From the NCBI GenBank assembly GCA_037903475.1, contig JBAJFG010000034.1, forward strand, positions 248,001 to 312,000: DNA of 64,000 bases, in the 5' to 3' direction. Positions 24,490 to 37,258 of this stretch are shown here, piece by piece (position 1 is the stretch's first letter; every line of letters begins with the position of its first letter). A model generated the notes under the pieces. That model did no database searches. It was given only the letters and a program-made list of their open reading frames with translations, and had not been told where the DNA came from. A program made the translations under genes and the position numbers. Source of the DNA: Ancylostoma caninum (taxonomy: Eukaryota > Nematoda > Chromadorea > Rhabditida > Ancylostomatidae).

Positions 24490-27300
24490 AGAAAGGACTG
24501 CTAAGGATTTTTCTCAAGGTGTCCAGGACCACCCACAGCAGCTGTCGCTGTATTCAGAAGTTGTGTGGTCGTGAACAAGAGCAAAAAAGCAGGGATAGTC
24601 CGCTAGAAGTTCCAAAAAACGCCAGGACATTAGTATAAGTACCCTGCATGTTGGAAGTACTGAAGAGACAGCTGAGGATTTTAACGGTCACAAATCTTAC
24701 TTCACAATTTCAATGGTTGCCCACCCTCAGCTTGTGTTTCAAGAGGTAACCTGCCACAAAGCAAAGAAGTACACCTCGATCCGAACGAGGGATATACGAT
24801 ACAAGTATCCACGAATGGAATGTTTTAGCAAACGCATAACATATACATATAAGGCACTTTAGCTATTACAATATTGTTGGGAAAGCATGTTAGGGTAGTG
24901 ACGAAAGGAATGATAACAAATACACTGTAGAAAATAACAAAACAGTAAAATACATGTGTAACACGTTCTTGAGACGATCCAGAATAAGAACAGGAGTCAT
25001 AGAAATCCTATGTCAGCATAGAAAACTAAAACAAACTAGGAAACAGTAATGAAGAACTGCAGCTAACTGACAAAATTGCTAAGGAACGGTGCTACCATAC
25101 CAATATTCAAGCATAGACGGAACGAGAAGGTGGAATAAAAAATAGCTACATCACACTAGGAGTCTCTATGAGTAACAATCAACAATATCAGAATGATAAC
25201 AACACAAAAAAAAAACAACATTAGAGCAACCTCACCCACATGAGAATGTCAGCATGAGACCACTCGTGCCAATAAGTGAACCACAATCTCAGCTGCCTCA
25301 GCTCGAGTACCGAAACCTTGTGCTTGTCGTCATGGTCTAGAACACCACAGTGGTCAGCTAGGGCTTGATACGACAGAAGGCTGTCCTTCCTAAACGAGAC
25401 GGATGAGTACGCCTCAAAAAAGCAGTATGAAATGCACGAAATCCATACCTCCATTGAAGCAGGCTGTCGTTTCCTTGAAGAACCCTCAAAGGCACATATG
25501 TTTTGAGTATTCTGAGGACATGTCCTAAACAAAATCACAGATGGTATCAAAAATTTAATCGAAAGTTCGTTAACAACAATGTTTTTGAAATGATGGATCG
25601 ATATGAAGACAGAATCCGCACGAAGGCCCACATGTATTCGTGCACAGTTTGCGCAGCGGTCGCGTTGCGTTGCGGCGAAAACGTTGCAGGAGCCAGAATC
25701 TTCAAAGCGAATTCAACTTGGTTTTTGAAAGAATTTGAATGTGATTTTATTCAGTAACAAAAATACGATGAGCTACATCTATGTTCAGTAAAGCCGATGC
25801 AAATGAGACGGGATTGGCACCCCTTGACCACCGTCAATGTTTTAGTGGCGTTGAATGTTCGAGAAAATTCTTGTTGTTCACGGATGCTAGAGGTATAATA
25901 GACCCCTTCCCTGGGTGCACCGAGGGTTTTCTTTCACATAGGGGAAACTATAACAAAACTTACACAAAATGGGATATTGTTGTTTGCATCTCCTAGACAA
26001 AAACCTGAACAGCATTCGTGTCAAGACCACCCAGAGCAAAGCAATCACGTCGTCGCTGATTGTGAGTAGGTATTGATCGGAGAACTTCGAGGAGCCTGAA
26101 TAACTTCATGTTGTAGAGGTAAACGTAGAAGAGATGCTGGAAATCGAAAATCTTACAATATTGTGAGCAAATTTGGTAGTAACTTGCTTTACTATTGCCA
26201 CCGCCTAATTACTTCAATCATCATTGCGGGGGGGGGGGGGGGGAGGCCTTGAAAGACGTTGGCATGACCGTAGGCCAATAAGTAATTTACAAAGAGGAAT
26301 TTTCTGTACTATGCTACGCAAAAGCATCGATGTTAGGCCCATGAAAATTCATTAGGTTCCTGAAATCCAAGGGAACCGTAGTTTATTCTTCTTTCGAACA
26401 AAATTGTACTAGTTATGGGTCCTCAAACAATTAATACTGTCTAGAAGTAAAGTATGAACCTGGTAGCAATAGTCCTTAGTACTGAAGCTAGATTCTAAAC
26501 CACAGTGGATCATGAACGATCTGGCGCAATTATCCACACATTCATAGTCTGTGCTCTGTCTACTGGCGCGTCGTTGAGTTCCCCGCTCACACAGTACAGC
26601 ATGGTTCATATCTCCGGCAGCAATATCTGGCAGACAGGTGTCGCCTCGAGGATTCCTTCATCACAGGGATGTTAATAAGTCCAGGAGTTCTCAGTTTGCA
26701 GCCATAAGTGTTAATTAGCTGACAATTTGGAGCCCACCCAGCAGTTTGAGATACAATTCGATCCTAACGTCCACTATAGGATCAATTCTAATCCGCAACT
26801 ACATAACTTTATTATTGAAGTACGAACCTAGCTAGTATAACGGGTAGTATTGGAGCTAGCATAACGGGTAGTATGGTACAAAAAGAATTACACGAAAAAA
26901 AATGACTGGTGAGTAAGCATAAACATATGGAAATTCCAGGATGAGCTGTAAAGGAATGAAATGAACGCATGTGAAATAAGGAGTAAGAAGGAAAAGTTGT
27001 ATGGAGATGGAGACCGGCTAGGATAAATGCTGAAACTTCGAGAACTAACAAAACGAAAGTTAAGGAAAAGAGTGGGCCACAATGAAAACAAGTATGGAAG
27101 TGGTGTATCAATTCCGATAGCTGCGAAGACGTTTCAGTTAACACGAGTTTAGAGCTAGGAGCAGTCAGAACAAAGTTAACCATACCAAAAAAACAATATT
27201 GGATTATTAGTTAAAAAATACTGAGAGAAACTTGAGAAAGAGTTGCTGAGAAGAGATCGGGCGCTATTCCGGTAGACACGATGCGGAGAATTGCGGCTAG
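24490..27300. other. Between G6 and the G5 stop: 3' UTR of G5 and intergenic DNA
   Basis: 26790-27324 is the probable 3' untranslated region of G5. 26500-26800, just past its poly(A) site, is homologous to 18860-19110, just past that of G6. Within 24490-26500 I see no gene; 26228-26243 is a 16-base G run. A leader-type exon of G6 occupies 24423-24483. Confidence 0.4.
26808..26813 (-). terminator. Poly(A) signal of G5
   Basis: AATAAA on the minus strand about 510 nt after the G5 stop codon, in the same position and context as in the paralogues. Confidence 0.6.
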
Positions 27301-27324
27301 CATAACGGGTAGTGGAGAGCGAAT

Positions 27325-29727
27325 TCACCTGAAAAGGAAATTCAATGAATGTACGGATCAAGTAATCGAAAACATGAAGTACATGAAACAAGCTTCCAGA
27401 ATTTGTTCGTTCTCATGCAGGCAGACGAAAGGCGTGAAATTTCACGATTAATTTATTAAACGCCTACAGAGCGGCATGAAATGTGTCAGCCACGGATTCG
27501 TGCACAACTGCATTGCTGGGAACACGCCATTCAGTAAGAATTCAGACAACGTGTAGTATTATCTCCATTCGCCAGACATCAGCATGGAGAAGCCTCCTTT
27601 TTTTTTCGAAGTCAGAGCCGTAGCGGCATACTTGTAATCAATCAAAGATGTAGTCATCTCTCAGTCCCTTGACCGATTCAGACGCATTATTAATTTTATC
27701 TCATGGTTTTTATGTCTTGTTTCTAAACGTTTTCCTAAGAGAGCGGAATAAACATAAAATAGCATAACACATGGTGCAGCGCGGTAGTCCAGACTGGCGA
27801 TGTTCTGTGATGCAAGAGTGAGACTAGAACTGGGCTGCGTGACAAGAGGTACGGTGCTGGTCTGTGATTGGTCGACTCATGTGCGCATCGCGGCTGCAGC
27901 CTTCTAGGGTACGAGCAGTTCTGCGTGGATATGGACAACTTTTCTGAGCTTGAGAGAGACAGTTGAGTGTTATCGGAACTCATAAACTGTGAGAAGGTGG
28001 CCACCGCTGTAATTTAGTGCGTCAAATTCGAAGAAAGAACCTGAACTTGAAAAGCGTACGCGTGCGGCGCGGTCGCGTCGCGACGTACATCCTGACCGCC
28101 GCCCCTCGAACTGTACAACATATACGACAAATGTCAAGATTTCTTTTGTTTCGCTGTGTGGTAATGTCCCAACTTGGCCAAGGATACTAGGGGATTGAGG
28201 AGAAAACTGAATCCAATTTTATTTAAAACAAAACGAGAGCCCCTTCAGTCAGGTTATTATAATTCTCCTGAAGAAGTACCTTGGATCCGTGAACAACGGG
28301 TCAACTATTATCTCCTTAGACTAGAAGTCAAAAGGTCAAGGCTGTAAAAGGTTGCAAAAAAGTGGAAATACTTACTAAGATGTTTTGTTATCCGAAATAA
28401 ATCCCTAGAGCAGGTCACTAGGATCAGAAGCGGTACGACTGGTCAAACCGTGCACAGTTATTAGTACGGTTTTTATATAACAACCTTGTCAACCACCAAC
28501 GTGGGGGGCTGAGTCATGTTCAGAGCTTGGAAAACTCAGAGACCGAGAAAATCCAGAAAAAGCGAAAAATTCAGAAAGCTGCTTACTTGTGCTTGGATAC
28601 ACCCGACGTCACTTTCTTCGCGGATTTTGCCTTCTTGCGACTCAAATGTTCGGGATTATGCTTCGGTGGAGCGCGTTTCTTTCTTCTCCGATCAGTAGTC
28701 GCGGAACTGGTCTCAGGTGCATCTTTGGTTTCCAGCTCAACGATAGAAGATCTGTGCACCTCTGCCATACGCAGGAATCCATTAAATATCTTTATTCTTT
28801 CCTTCAGCACAGAACTGGGCATCAGACGCTCAAAGCCTTCAGTCCTCTGGCCTACAACTATTGGACGTTTACTTCTGTCCCAGTAAACTTGGACAATTTT
28901 TGACAGAAGTGCCGTATCCGATTCGAGAAATCTCACGACGATTTCATAGACAAGTTTTGAAGCATTACGCACGCCTGCATCTGCATTACTGTCATCGTCA
29001 TCCTGTATTGGAAGCGAGCATGAACTTTCTACATCACGATGGAGATTCGATAAGTAGTCGGATGGTACGATGCATTTCTCTTCTTCACGTAGTACGCAGA
29101 CTTCATGGAGCCATACTTTATCCGGACACAGCTCTTCCAAAATGTTAAGAGCTAAATTGCGAAGTTAAAGGCACTGATGCACAATCTCTATGACCACAGA
29201 TTGAAAAAAAAAGAATTAATACCTACCATTCGCCAACGCAGATTTTCTTGTGATACACCACGTGGAAGTACAGGATGGATACCACCCTGAAAAGAAATGA
29301 CTGTTGAGAGGTGTTGAGTTGTGCACAACGTGTCTTCAAAGGAGCACCCACACTTTGCTGTTGATGCAGTACCAGCTATCGAAGCTTCAATTTTATCCTT
29401 GGAATTCACACTATCCTTCGCCGTGAGGGAAACATTTCTATGCGTCTTTGCCTAAATTAAAACCATTCTCATTGGCCTAACCACCTGAAAAGTAGTTATT
29501 ACCTCAAGATATTTGAGAAGAACCGCCTGCACCTCTTCCCAAGAGGCGGAAGAGTGCCCACACTCTAGCAAATTTGTGATATAGTTAACCAACCAGCTCC
29601 TCGTTGAAGCGAAAGCAAGAGCAGAATCCAATCCGGTTGGGGGAACGCCCGGATTCTCTACGCGCATCTCAGCACTCCCTTCATGTTCGCCAACCACTTT
29701 GGCATGGCCATTACTTGTTAAACTCAT
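27325..29727 (-). CDS. G5: rearranged family member with half an SPK-like domain, 317 aa
   Basis: Exons (minus strand): 29727-29503, 29451-29352, 29286-29227, 29151-28587 and 27328-27325 (completes Lys, then TGA). 954 nt, 318 codons, all phases close. The ATG follows a TTTTCAG about 35 bases upstream, suggesting trans-splicing. The first exon holds the front half of the SPK-like domain (ASWEEVQAVLLKYLE). The DFPVTFRR and LCEIL exons are absent: after the 51-nt intron it runs into leader exons found at the 5' end of G3/G4, then the unnamed N-terminal domain (LVYEIVVRFLESDTALLSKI, RSKRPIVVGQ), fused without an intron to the basic tail (RRRKKRAPPK, EHLSRKKAKSAKK, GVSKHK). The 51-nt intron (29452-29502) ends TTAATTTAG, so retention would stop translation. 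Confidence 0.7.
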
Positions 29728-29895
29728 AATCGTTTGAATTTTCTAATCGAGAATCAATCTCTGAAAACGAGAAGTTGAGGTTGAAAAAGGCAAAGGTCTA
29801 TATGGACACGGAAGCAATATGAACACTTTCGTACAGCAGCCGCAATTTATCGAACAAAATCACAGCGATGCTCCATTGCCTGAATATTGATCAAT

Positions 29896-29942
29896 GCCCG
29901 TGGCGGGACCCGCATACGCGGAGCGGTCGGCCACTGGGAGGC
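29896..29942. promoter_or_regulatory. GC-rich block upstream of G5
   Basis: CGTGGCGGGACCCGCATACG, then GAGCGGTCGGCCACTGGGAG. It lies about 200 bp upstream of the G5 start. Close copies precede G3 (49836-49880) and lie between the divergent pairs G4/P (36829-36878) and G2/pseudo-P (57797-57840). Relative to the first coding exon of G5, G3 and P it always has the same orientation. This could be a promoter or 5' leader element; the role is inferred from position only. Confidence 0.4.
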
Positions 29943-30269
29943 ATGTATGTCCCGCATCTTTTGCGTCTACAGCAAGCGCCTTTTGATGAAGTTAACGTTC
30001 ATGAAACCCAATGGCCGCATGTGATGCATGCCGACTCAGCCCTGAATCACAGTGATAATTTGGTCCGCATCCCCCCCCCCCCCCCGCCTTACGCCTGCCG
30101 TCCTTCCCGGAGTTTCAACTCAAAAAGCTCATTTTCACCGCGTTCTGATGACAGAAACCTTATGGAAAATGTTCCACTACGTATCTGCTAAGGCATTTCA
30201 AGGTCATTCAAGATATGAGCCGATCCTAACGACCACTTGTGAGCCAACTCTAACATTCCACAACATTAC

Positions 30270-30275
30270 TTTACT
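30270..30275 (-). terminator. Poly(A) signal of G4 (variant AGTAAA)
   Basis: At the position homologous to AATAAA in G2 (50285-50290) the minus strand reads AGTAAA, about 505 nt after the G4 stop. Confidence 0.45.
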
Positions 30276-30779
30276 ACCAAACTACTGAACAGCTTACATA
30301 GTACAGAATTCACAACCAACAAATTAGTTGGCTAGTGGCGAAACAATGCAGAGAACGACATGGCTTTAGTGATTACGAAAACAGGCAAACAAATCCGGAA
30401 ACGAGTGACATCAAGCATGAAAATGATGATTTGATGAGGAAAGGTTTGCACAATTAGTGAAATTTTACAAACTCGCAAAATACATCGAAAGCGAAGAGTG
30501 GATACAGGCGAGAACAAAAACTCCCCAAGCAGTAACTAGTAAATAGAAGCTAACTGCTATGAAAATGGTTGAGTTGATACGAGCAGGAGCAGCCAACGAA
30601 ATTAGAGTCATATTAAATGCACAAGAGTTCACGATTGAAAATGAATACTGAGAAGCCCCTTGGGGAAGGAAAGGAAGGAAACGACACTTGAGAAAAAAAA
30701 ACTTTGGAAGTTGCAACGTATTTGTAATTGTGGAGAAGTCGTGCGGTGTCGTTGCAGCCCTCTATGACGGGGAATGATC

Positions 30780-33700
30780 TCACCTGGAAATAACCTTCAA
30801 TGAATACATATTTTAAATCATTGAAAATATGAAAACCAAGAAAAGAGTCAACTCTTCAGATCTTTTTCCTCCTCATATAAGCTATTGAAAAAAAAGTTAG
30901 TTACTCTTGCACCACAGAATACCGTCAGTCAGATCAGCCGCGCCGAACCAGCTACGCGATGCGGCAGACCAGCTGGTGCTGTGGCTGTCAGGTACCGTTT
31001 TTTTTGTCGGTTTTCACTCGTATATTTTGGAATAATGACAAAACACAAAGAAAACGGTGGAAAATAGTCGAAGCACAACAGCGTCCAGCTGCTCTGCCGC
31101 ACCGCGAGGGTACCGCAGTGCGGTAGACCAGACTGGCGGTATTCTAAAATGCAAGAGTGATCTGTCGGCACTGTACGTGGCAGAAATGACACGTACTGGT
31201 GAAAATACTACGTACAATTGTAAAGTACGGACGTTTCCGATATGTTTGGAATCAAAATCAACCAGCATATATGAATCAATTTGTTGCACTACCATGATTT
31301 ATATAAGAGGATTCGCGCAATGTGAATACACTGCAAGGACTTAAAAGCGATTCAGCGGTCCTGTATAACGTATAAAACAGCTGTCAAGGTTTCTTTTGTT
31401 TTGCCATCTGGTAAAGAACATACTCGGTCAAGAGTACTAGGGGATTGAGACGAAATATCAAATCTGCTTTTAATCAAAATGAAACAAACAACACATGAAC
31501 AGGATTTCTATAATTTTCCAGAGGGAATACTAGGAATCCATGAACCACAGATCAACCATAATCGCCCCGGACTAGAGATCAACTGCTTCTACTAAACAAA
31601 AACATTCCAAAACATCGACATCAACTTGTTAAAATTTGCAAAAAGTGAAGATACTTAATAAAAAGTTACTTTATCCACAATAGAAACCTAGGCCAGGTCA
31701 CTACGATCGAAAGAGGGACCAGTGGTCAACCCATACACATTTACCTACACGGTTTTTACAAAATAGCATTGTCAGCCACTACTGTGAGGGAAACTAATTA
31801 CTTATTAAGTATAGGAAGACCCTGAGTCATGTGCGTGACTATCTTGAGAAGCTTTGCGAGGAAAAATCCAGAAAAGGTGAAAGAGTCAAAAAGCTGCTTA
31901 CTTGTAATTGGACAAATCCGACATCGTCGTCTTCGCGGACTTCGACTTCTTGCGGATCAGATGCTCAGGAATGTATTCTGGCGAAGAGTCATCTTTGCGG
32001 CGGTTGCGTTTGTTCTTCTCAGCCTGATGGTCCTTGCTCCTCCGTTTACGAGTAGTGTTTTCACCATCATAGTCGGAATCGCTGTCACTGGCGACTTCCC
32101 GTTTCGGTTCACTCACTAGCACGCTTCCAAATTTCGAATCCTAGAACGTTTATAGCATAAGTGACATTTTCACAAAAAAAATCATTAGAAATAAAGGGAA
32201 TGCCAGTAGTTCAACCATACAGGTGTTTCTGACTATAAGATCATAGGAAGCAACCCTCCTTCTCACATGGGAAGAAGAAAGAACAATGTTTTATATAGAA
32301 GAAACGTACATCAAAGTAGAAAGTATCCGCTTTCTTCACTCTTCTTAGCTGGGATTCCTGCTGAGAATATAGCGAGGCGGTCACATCCACATCCACAACC
32401 TTCTTCAAAGCATTCATGAGAGTCCAAATCTTGGAGTAGCAGCGAGGCGGATTAGTAAGAATTTCACAAATTCTATAAAAATCTATGGATGAACATCACA
32501 GGAACCAAAAGTTTAATACAGCGGATGTGAATCGTTATTGCACACTTGGAAATCGGATCGCGCCGCATCACCAACGCCGTGCGTTAGACCATATGGGCGT
32601 TGGGGCTCTTGGACACGACTGAAAATGCTGCTTTGCTTGTTTCTTCCACCTCTTATCTCTCTATGACTGGGTGTTCCTCCAGCAACATCCCCAATCATTC
32701 CTGAGAGCCTCAAAGTCAAATTGGTTTGCCGCGCCACGTAAGTGGTGCAGCGCGGCCTCACTTTCAGGTGTGCAATAACGAATGAAGCTAGCTGTACATA
32801 GCTGGCTGAACTAATAATGGAGTTTAGCTGTGTACTGCACCAATAAACCAGCTGTGGGGCTAATCATAGTGCACGTCGCGACATACAGGAAGCGTCAGTC
32901 AAGACTACACCTTTCTGCGGCCTGGAGCATCGCACCATCTACGCGGCGCGGACAAGGCAACATCCAAGCCGCGCTGCGTAGGTAGTGCGACGAGCCAGTC
33001 CGCTGGAGGTGCAACCGTGATTGACGTTCCCTGTATATCCGTAGTGTTACTGACGAAAGCGTATCAATTAAAAATCGTCTCGTGTTCGAGCAACAAAGAT
33101 TAGCTTCAAATAACTTGAGTGTAACACACTTAAATGTTATCTCGTAAGTAACGGCTCCACGTAAATTAAACCATCTATGTGGTGTTAGATTGATCCATAC
33201 GTTCCGTCCATAAATACTGAGCGAGTAAGTTTGTTGACACCTAGTTCCCGCCGTGTTCGGTTCCTCCTCCTTGCGTTTGAATGACACCTACCCCTCTCCT
33301 TTGTTCATATACCCATGCTAATCTTTATCATTTGCAGCTTGTTTGATTCTCGACGAAGCATGTAAACCAATAATAGGACAGCCAGGCAAAGTTGTCCAAA
33401 CGGCATTTTCCCGTGTCTGATTGCTATCACCAGTTATTGCTACTGTCTTACTGCCTCACGTCACCTTACTTCAAAGTTATTTAAATCTGAAACAAAAGCT
33501 GCTAATACGGAACAAACATACGAACCAACACAATGTGAGCCACATGCAAGCGCACACTCGGCAAACGGAAACTGTAACTAGAGCGCCCGCCCCCTTTGCC
33601 CGCCGCCATTGGGTGATTTGTCATCGAGCGCGGGGTGTGTATCATCGTGAAGGGAAACGAGGCCGAGCCTTCCTGCCCTTCACGATCAACTCATCCTCTA

Positions 33701-36217
33701 TCGCATTCAAATTTTGCATGGTCATGTATGGTGGAATCGCATGCAAAGAGAGCGAGTCAAGCGTTTGGGGCGGGAGGAGGATTTGAATGAACCAATCGCA
33801 GAACTGTACAGTCCTTATCGAAAAGATAGACGGATTCTGTGAGTGCACAAACGCGATGGGACCGCTTCAAGTCAGGGGGTCCATCAGGTCCCGCCGCGAT
33901 TCTGCAGGTGCAACGCCATAAAACCGCATGCGCATTCCGTCTATCTTTTCGACAAGGACTATACCACCTCTCGTTTTCCGATTTTTCGCGATGACACAGA
34001 CCCTTGAGTGCGCTGTGAGAAGAGATGCGACTGGACAGCTTGGTTCAGATGTCGGTGCTGGGATGGGGCGAATTGCCAAAACCCAACAGCCGGCTTCCGC
34101 TACATCATCATCGCCTCTGCCCGTATTCACGAACGCATACGAGAAGGCCCTGACCCTCCTCCCAACGTCTTATAAAATGAACGGGTTCCTAAGTTAAAAA
34201 AGGGTATACTATGTAAGCAACTCGTCCCATTTAGCTATGATAGGAGATGGTAAAGATAAAAAGATTTCCCACCCCTGTTCGAAAAAATTCGACTACTCCA
34301 AGTGAGCGGGAAGCTTACAACCTTAGCGGGAAAGTTCATGAATACAGGCACTGGTTCATGTACAGTGGACGTCACCAGCGGTGGCCCATCCGCGGCCTCG
34401 AGAAGGACGCAACGCGACCGCGCTGCGTGCGCCGGGATTAGTATCGTTTGCTGCCGAGATGCTATTTCTAGTCGCTCTCCTCCCGGTTTGGTCAAAAATC
34501 CTAAAAGTCGGGTAGAAAAGCGGCTAGATATAACATAACAGCGGCAGAAAACATCGTTCGCGACGCATGCGGCGCGGTTGCGCGGCGTACTTCTCGAGGC
34601 CGCAGATGGGCCATCACCATTGACGTCCACTGTACGCGCTATCTATAGTGGACCCACCTACGGAAAGTGACCGGGAAATCGTGGAACTTCTTCACTTTAC
34701 TGTACAGAAATCTAGCGGTGCTCGAGAGCTCATCAACTTCGGCCTGGCTCATAGGATTATTGCAGACGATCGTGTAACGACGAGCCTTTTCGAGGAGATC
34801 CTTCTGAATTAAGAAAGTCTGTATTACGTTCAAGACCAAGAGAACAGTGAATACCTTGAAGTATTTTATGAATGCAGGGCGAATTTCCTTCCAAGACATT
34901 GAAGACTTGCCACTTCGGGCCACCTCTGCCATGTAATCGACGACCCAGGCATGGTCATTCGAAGGGTTAGGCACGAGTTCTTGGATCTCCTCCGGTGGCT
35001 CTTCTTTGATAGCACGATTCGGCTTTGGTGAACGTGTACGCTTGCGGTCATTCGAGTGGTTACGAACGGGCTCATAGATCTCTTCTGGTGGTTCTTCTTT
35101 GATTACACGATTCGGCTTTGGTGAACGTGCACGTTTGCGATCATTCGAGTGGTTACGAACGGGCTCATAGATCTCTTCTGGTGGCTCTTCTTTGATTACA
35201 CGATTCGGCTTTGGTGAACGTGCACGTTTGCGGTCATTCGAGTGGTTATGAACAGGCTCATAGATCTCTTCCGGTGGCTCTTCCTTGATTACACGAATCG
35301 GCTCTTGTGCACGTGCACCTTCGCGGTCATTCGAGTGGTTATGAACAGGCTCATGGATCTCTTCCGGCGGCTCTTCCTTGATTACACGATTCGGCTTTGG
35401 TGAACGTGCACGTTTGCGCTTACTCGGATGGTTGCGCACGGGCTCTTGGAACTCTACCGGTGACTCTTCTTTGATTAAACGATTCAATACTTGTACAGGT
35501 TCACAATCGCTGTCATCCGAAGTGTCAGGCACGGGCTCTTGGAGTTCTTCCGGTGGTTCTTCTTTAACTACACAATTCACTTTTGATGCACATGCACTTT
35601 TACCTTCTTTTGTTACTTTTGGCTTGATCTCAATCGAACAGTCATATTCAGACTCTAGCTTTGTTTTTCGCTCTTCAATGAAAGATGTAAGCAGCTCTAG
35701 GATGTGCTCTGATCCATTCATTCTTTCAGCTCTTTCTCTGAGTAGAGCATTTTCAATTTTAAACTCAAAGCCGTCATGTGTCTGGTTGATCACTATGGGG
35801 CGTTTGTTTGGCTCGCAGTAACAAATGGCAATTTTTGAGAAAATTGCTGTGCCTGAATCAACTGAGCGCCCTGTAAACTCATAGTACAGTCTTGGTTGAA
35901 CAGGGTGACCATCGACATTTTCTTCACCGTCATTCCCATATGGTTCAGGATTTCCACGTGAACGTTCAATTTCACGATCGATATCAGTGACGTAGTCGGG
36001 TGGCAGCGCGACAGTATAGTCGAATTCTGGCACGGGATCGACCAGAGCACACAGCTCTTCCTCATGAATGATAGGAACGGACTGAGGCCAGTCCTTATCC
36101 AGAATGAGGTCGTCCAGGGTGGCAGGAGCTAAATTGCGAAGTTACGAACACTGAGACACAACCTCTGTGACGGCAGTTTGAAAAAAAATGCCACCTACAG
36201 GGAGCTACGTCAGACAT
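30780..36217 (-). CDS. G4: SPK-like protein with seven KEEPPEE repeats, 614 aa
   Basis: Exons (minus strand): 36217-36199 (leader exon 36258-36199; MSDVAP), 36128-34855, 34803-34658, 32472-32310, 32140-31902, 30783-30780 (Lys, then TGA). 1845 nt, 615 codons, frame intact. Residues about 87-163 form the unnamed domain shared with G3 and G5 (SGTAIFSKIAICYCEPNKRP, then GFEFKIENALLRERAERMNG). Residues about 188-395 are seven 31-residue units, consensus RVIKEEPPEEIYEPVRNHSN followed by DRKRARSPKPN. Next comes the split SPK-like domain (MSWKEIRPAFIKYFK / FHDFPVTFRR / ICEILTNPPRCYSKIWTLMN). The tail is acidic then basic (RKRRSK, NKRNRRKDD, HLIRKKSKSAK) and ends MSDLSNYK. An upstream exon (36409-36337, DSESLCLRTV...) joins the leader in frame, so the true start may be earlier. 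The 51-nt intron 34804-34854 has no stop. Likely nuclear. Confidence 0.75.
30908..31152. mobile_element. Short inverted-repeat element (GCATCACAGAAT family), copy 2
   Basis: Left end TTGCACCACAGAATACCGTC and right end GACTGGCGGTATTCTAAAAT then GCAA are inverted. It lies in the last intron of G4. Confidence 0.55.
32537..32780. mobile_element. Intron MITE, TIR TTGCACACCT..., G4 copy
   Basis: The left end TTGCACACTTGGAAATCGGA is inverted relative to the right end CCTCACTTTCAGGTGTGCAA. It sits just 5' of the third SPK-like exon of G4. Homologous copies lie at the same intron position in G3 (45203-45440) and G2 (52624-52865), so insertion predates duplication of these genes. Confidence 0.6.
33590..34110. 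repeat. CCCGCCGCCATTGG repeat with internal inverted repeat
   Basis: GCCCGCCGCCATTGGGTGAT starts the block. Inside, TCGAAAAGATAGACGGATTC (near 33818) is inverted relative to CCGTCTATCTTTTCGACAAG (near 33938). The homologous site at 55040 lacks about 375 bp between GAGCGC and GTGAGAAGAG, so this stretch was gained here or lost there. Confidence 0.45.
34363..34632. mobile_element. 270-bp MITE with TA target duplication, G4 intron copy
   Basis: Starts CAGTGGACGTCACCAGCGG and ends ATTGACGTCCACTG, a perfect terminal inversion at the outer bases. TA flanks both sides (34361-34362 and 34633-34634). The duplicate locus near 55370 reads GATTCATGTACGCCCTGTC with one TA and no element: a clean empty site. 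TA duplication and CAGT ends fit a Tc1/mariner-type non-autonomous element. It begins 24 bp from the 5' splice site of G4's DFPVTFRR exon. Confidence 0.85.
34947..35577 (-). repeat. 93-bp coding minisatellite, seven units (G4)
   Basis: Seven imperfect 93-bp units encoding 31 residues each with (I/V)KEE(P/S)P. All seven keep psi-K-x-E, the consensus SUMO-acceptor motif, followed by acidic residues, and units also carry a basic RKRAR-type cluster. The array in the duplicate G2 has 15 units. Confidence 0.85.
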
Positions 36218-37258
36218 TTCCGAGGTAACCCAGACTACAGCGTGTGAAGAGAACCACCCTGAAAAGAAAGGGCTGTTCAGAGAAGTGGAGAAAAGCGCTG
36301 AGAGTTTCTAAAAGTTGTCGTCAAAAGAGTACTCACGACTTGCTGTCGCTGCAAAACCAGCTGGTGTGTTTGGAAGCTGAACCGTACGCAAGCACAAGGA
36401 TTCAGAATCCTGAAAATGTGTAAGAATGTTACGAATATCGAGATATTCCTACAACAACTCAGCGCACAACGGCTGCATCCGACCACTTTCCTACTTCTAT
36501 GTAATTCCAGATGGATAAAATCCACGAAAATGAAATCCATGAATGTGTCACCTATGCCTGAGATTCCTAGCGATTAGGAGCATTTCGGCACTAACATGGG
36601 ACTATCACATTAATATTGAATGATCACTAGATCTTTTTAAGTCTCCAGAAAAACTGCGCTCCTAAAAACATTGCTTGCACCCAGTAGAGTTAAGTAGTTA
36701 GTAACTCCACTGTAGTTACTTCAGAATAAACCTAACCCTTTATAAGATTACTTAGAAAATAGAAATAGTAACAAAAACAATCTAGGGTGATTAAAGGCCC
36801 GCGGTAGCTTCGAAGGAAGCGTACCATACCTCCCAGTGGTCGACCGGCCCGCGCGTGCTGGTCCCGCCACGCGCTCAGATCTGGGCAAAAGTTGACCGAT
36901 TTCCTGAAGCTCCCCCATTGCTTCTGATATTCTGGAGTGTGAAGCGATTCCTCGGCTGCTCAACTCAGGATGGTATCTCCTTGTCACCCGTATATTTTGT
37001 GGCGCATCGCTGTTTGCCTGTATTTGGTTGCAGGAACTCGTCCGCGGCAAATATTAGACCAGTGGGCGGAGCTTGCAGCTGTTCGTCAGAGCTGTCGAAT
37101 CTATCGAATCTATCGCAGATTTTTTTTGAAATCGGGCCTCGCATGCGGTGGCGTTCTTGCCACTTTTTTCTAATGTGCCCTATTTTTTTTCGCCTGTGAC
37201 TATTTCAACCTCATTTCTTTGTTTTCAGATATCATTTCGGTTAAGCATTCTTTCGAGT
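36129..37258. promoter_or_regulatory. Shared 5' region of the divergent pair G4 / P
   Basis: Contains the leader exons of G4 (36199-36258, 36337-36409) and, beyond them, about 800 bp without recognisable coding content before gene P, including the GC-rich block at 36829-36878. It is closely repeated at 57096-58120 between G2 and pseudo-P, so the two genes and their common upstream region were duplicated as a unit. P has TTTTCAG about 30 bases before its ATG, suggesting trans-splicing. Confidence 0.55.

Noticed and set aside
34302..34630. Open frames on both strands with similar peptides (also at 39659-39943)
   Set aside because: They are the two arms of a palindromic 270-bp MITE, which yields similar frames on each strand. 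No coding role is supported.
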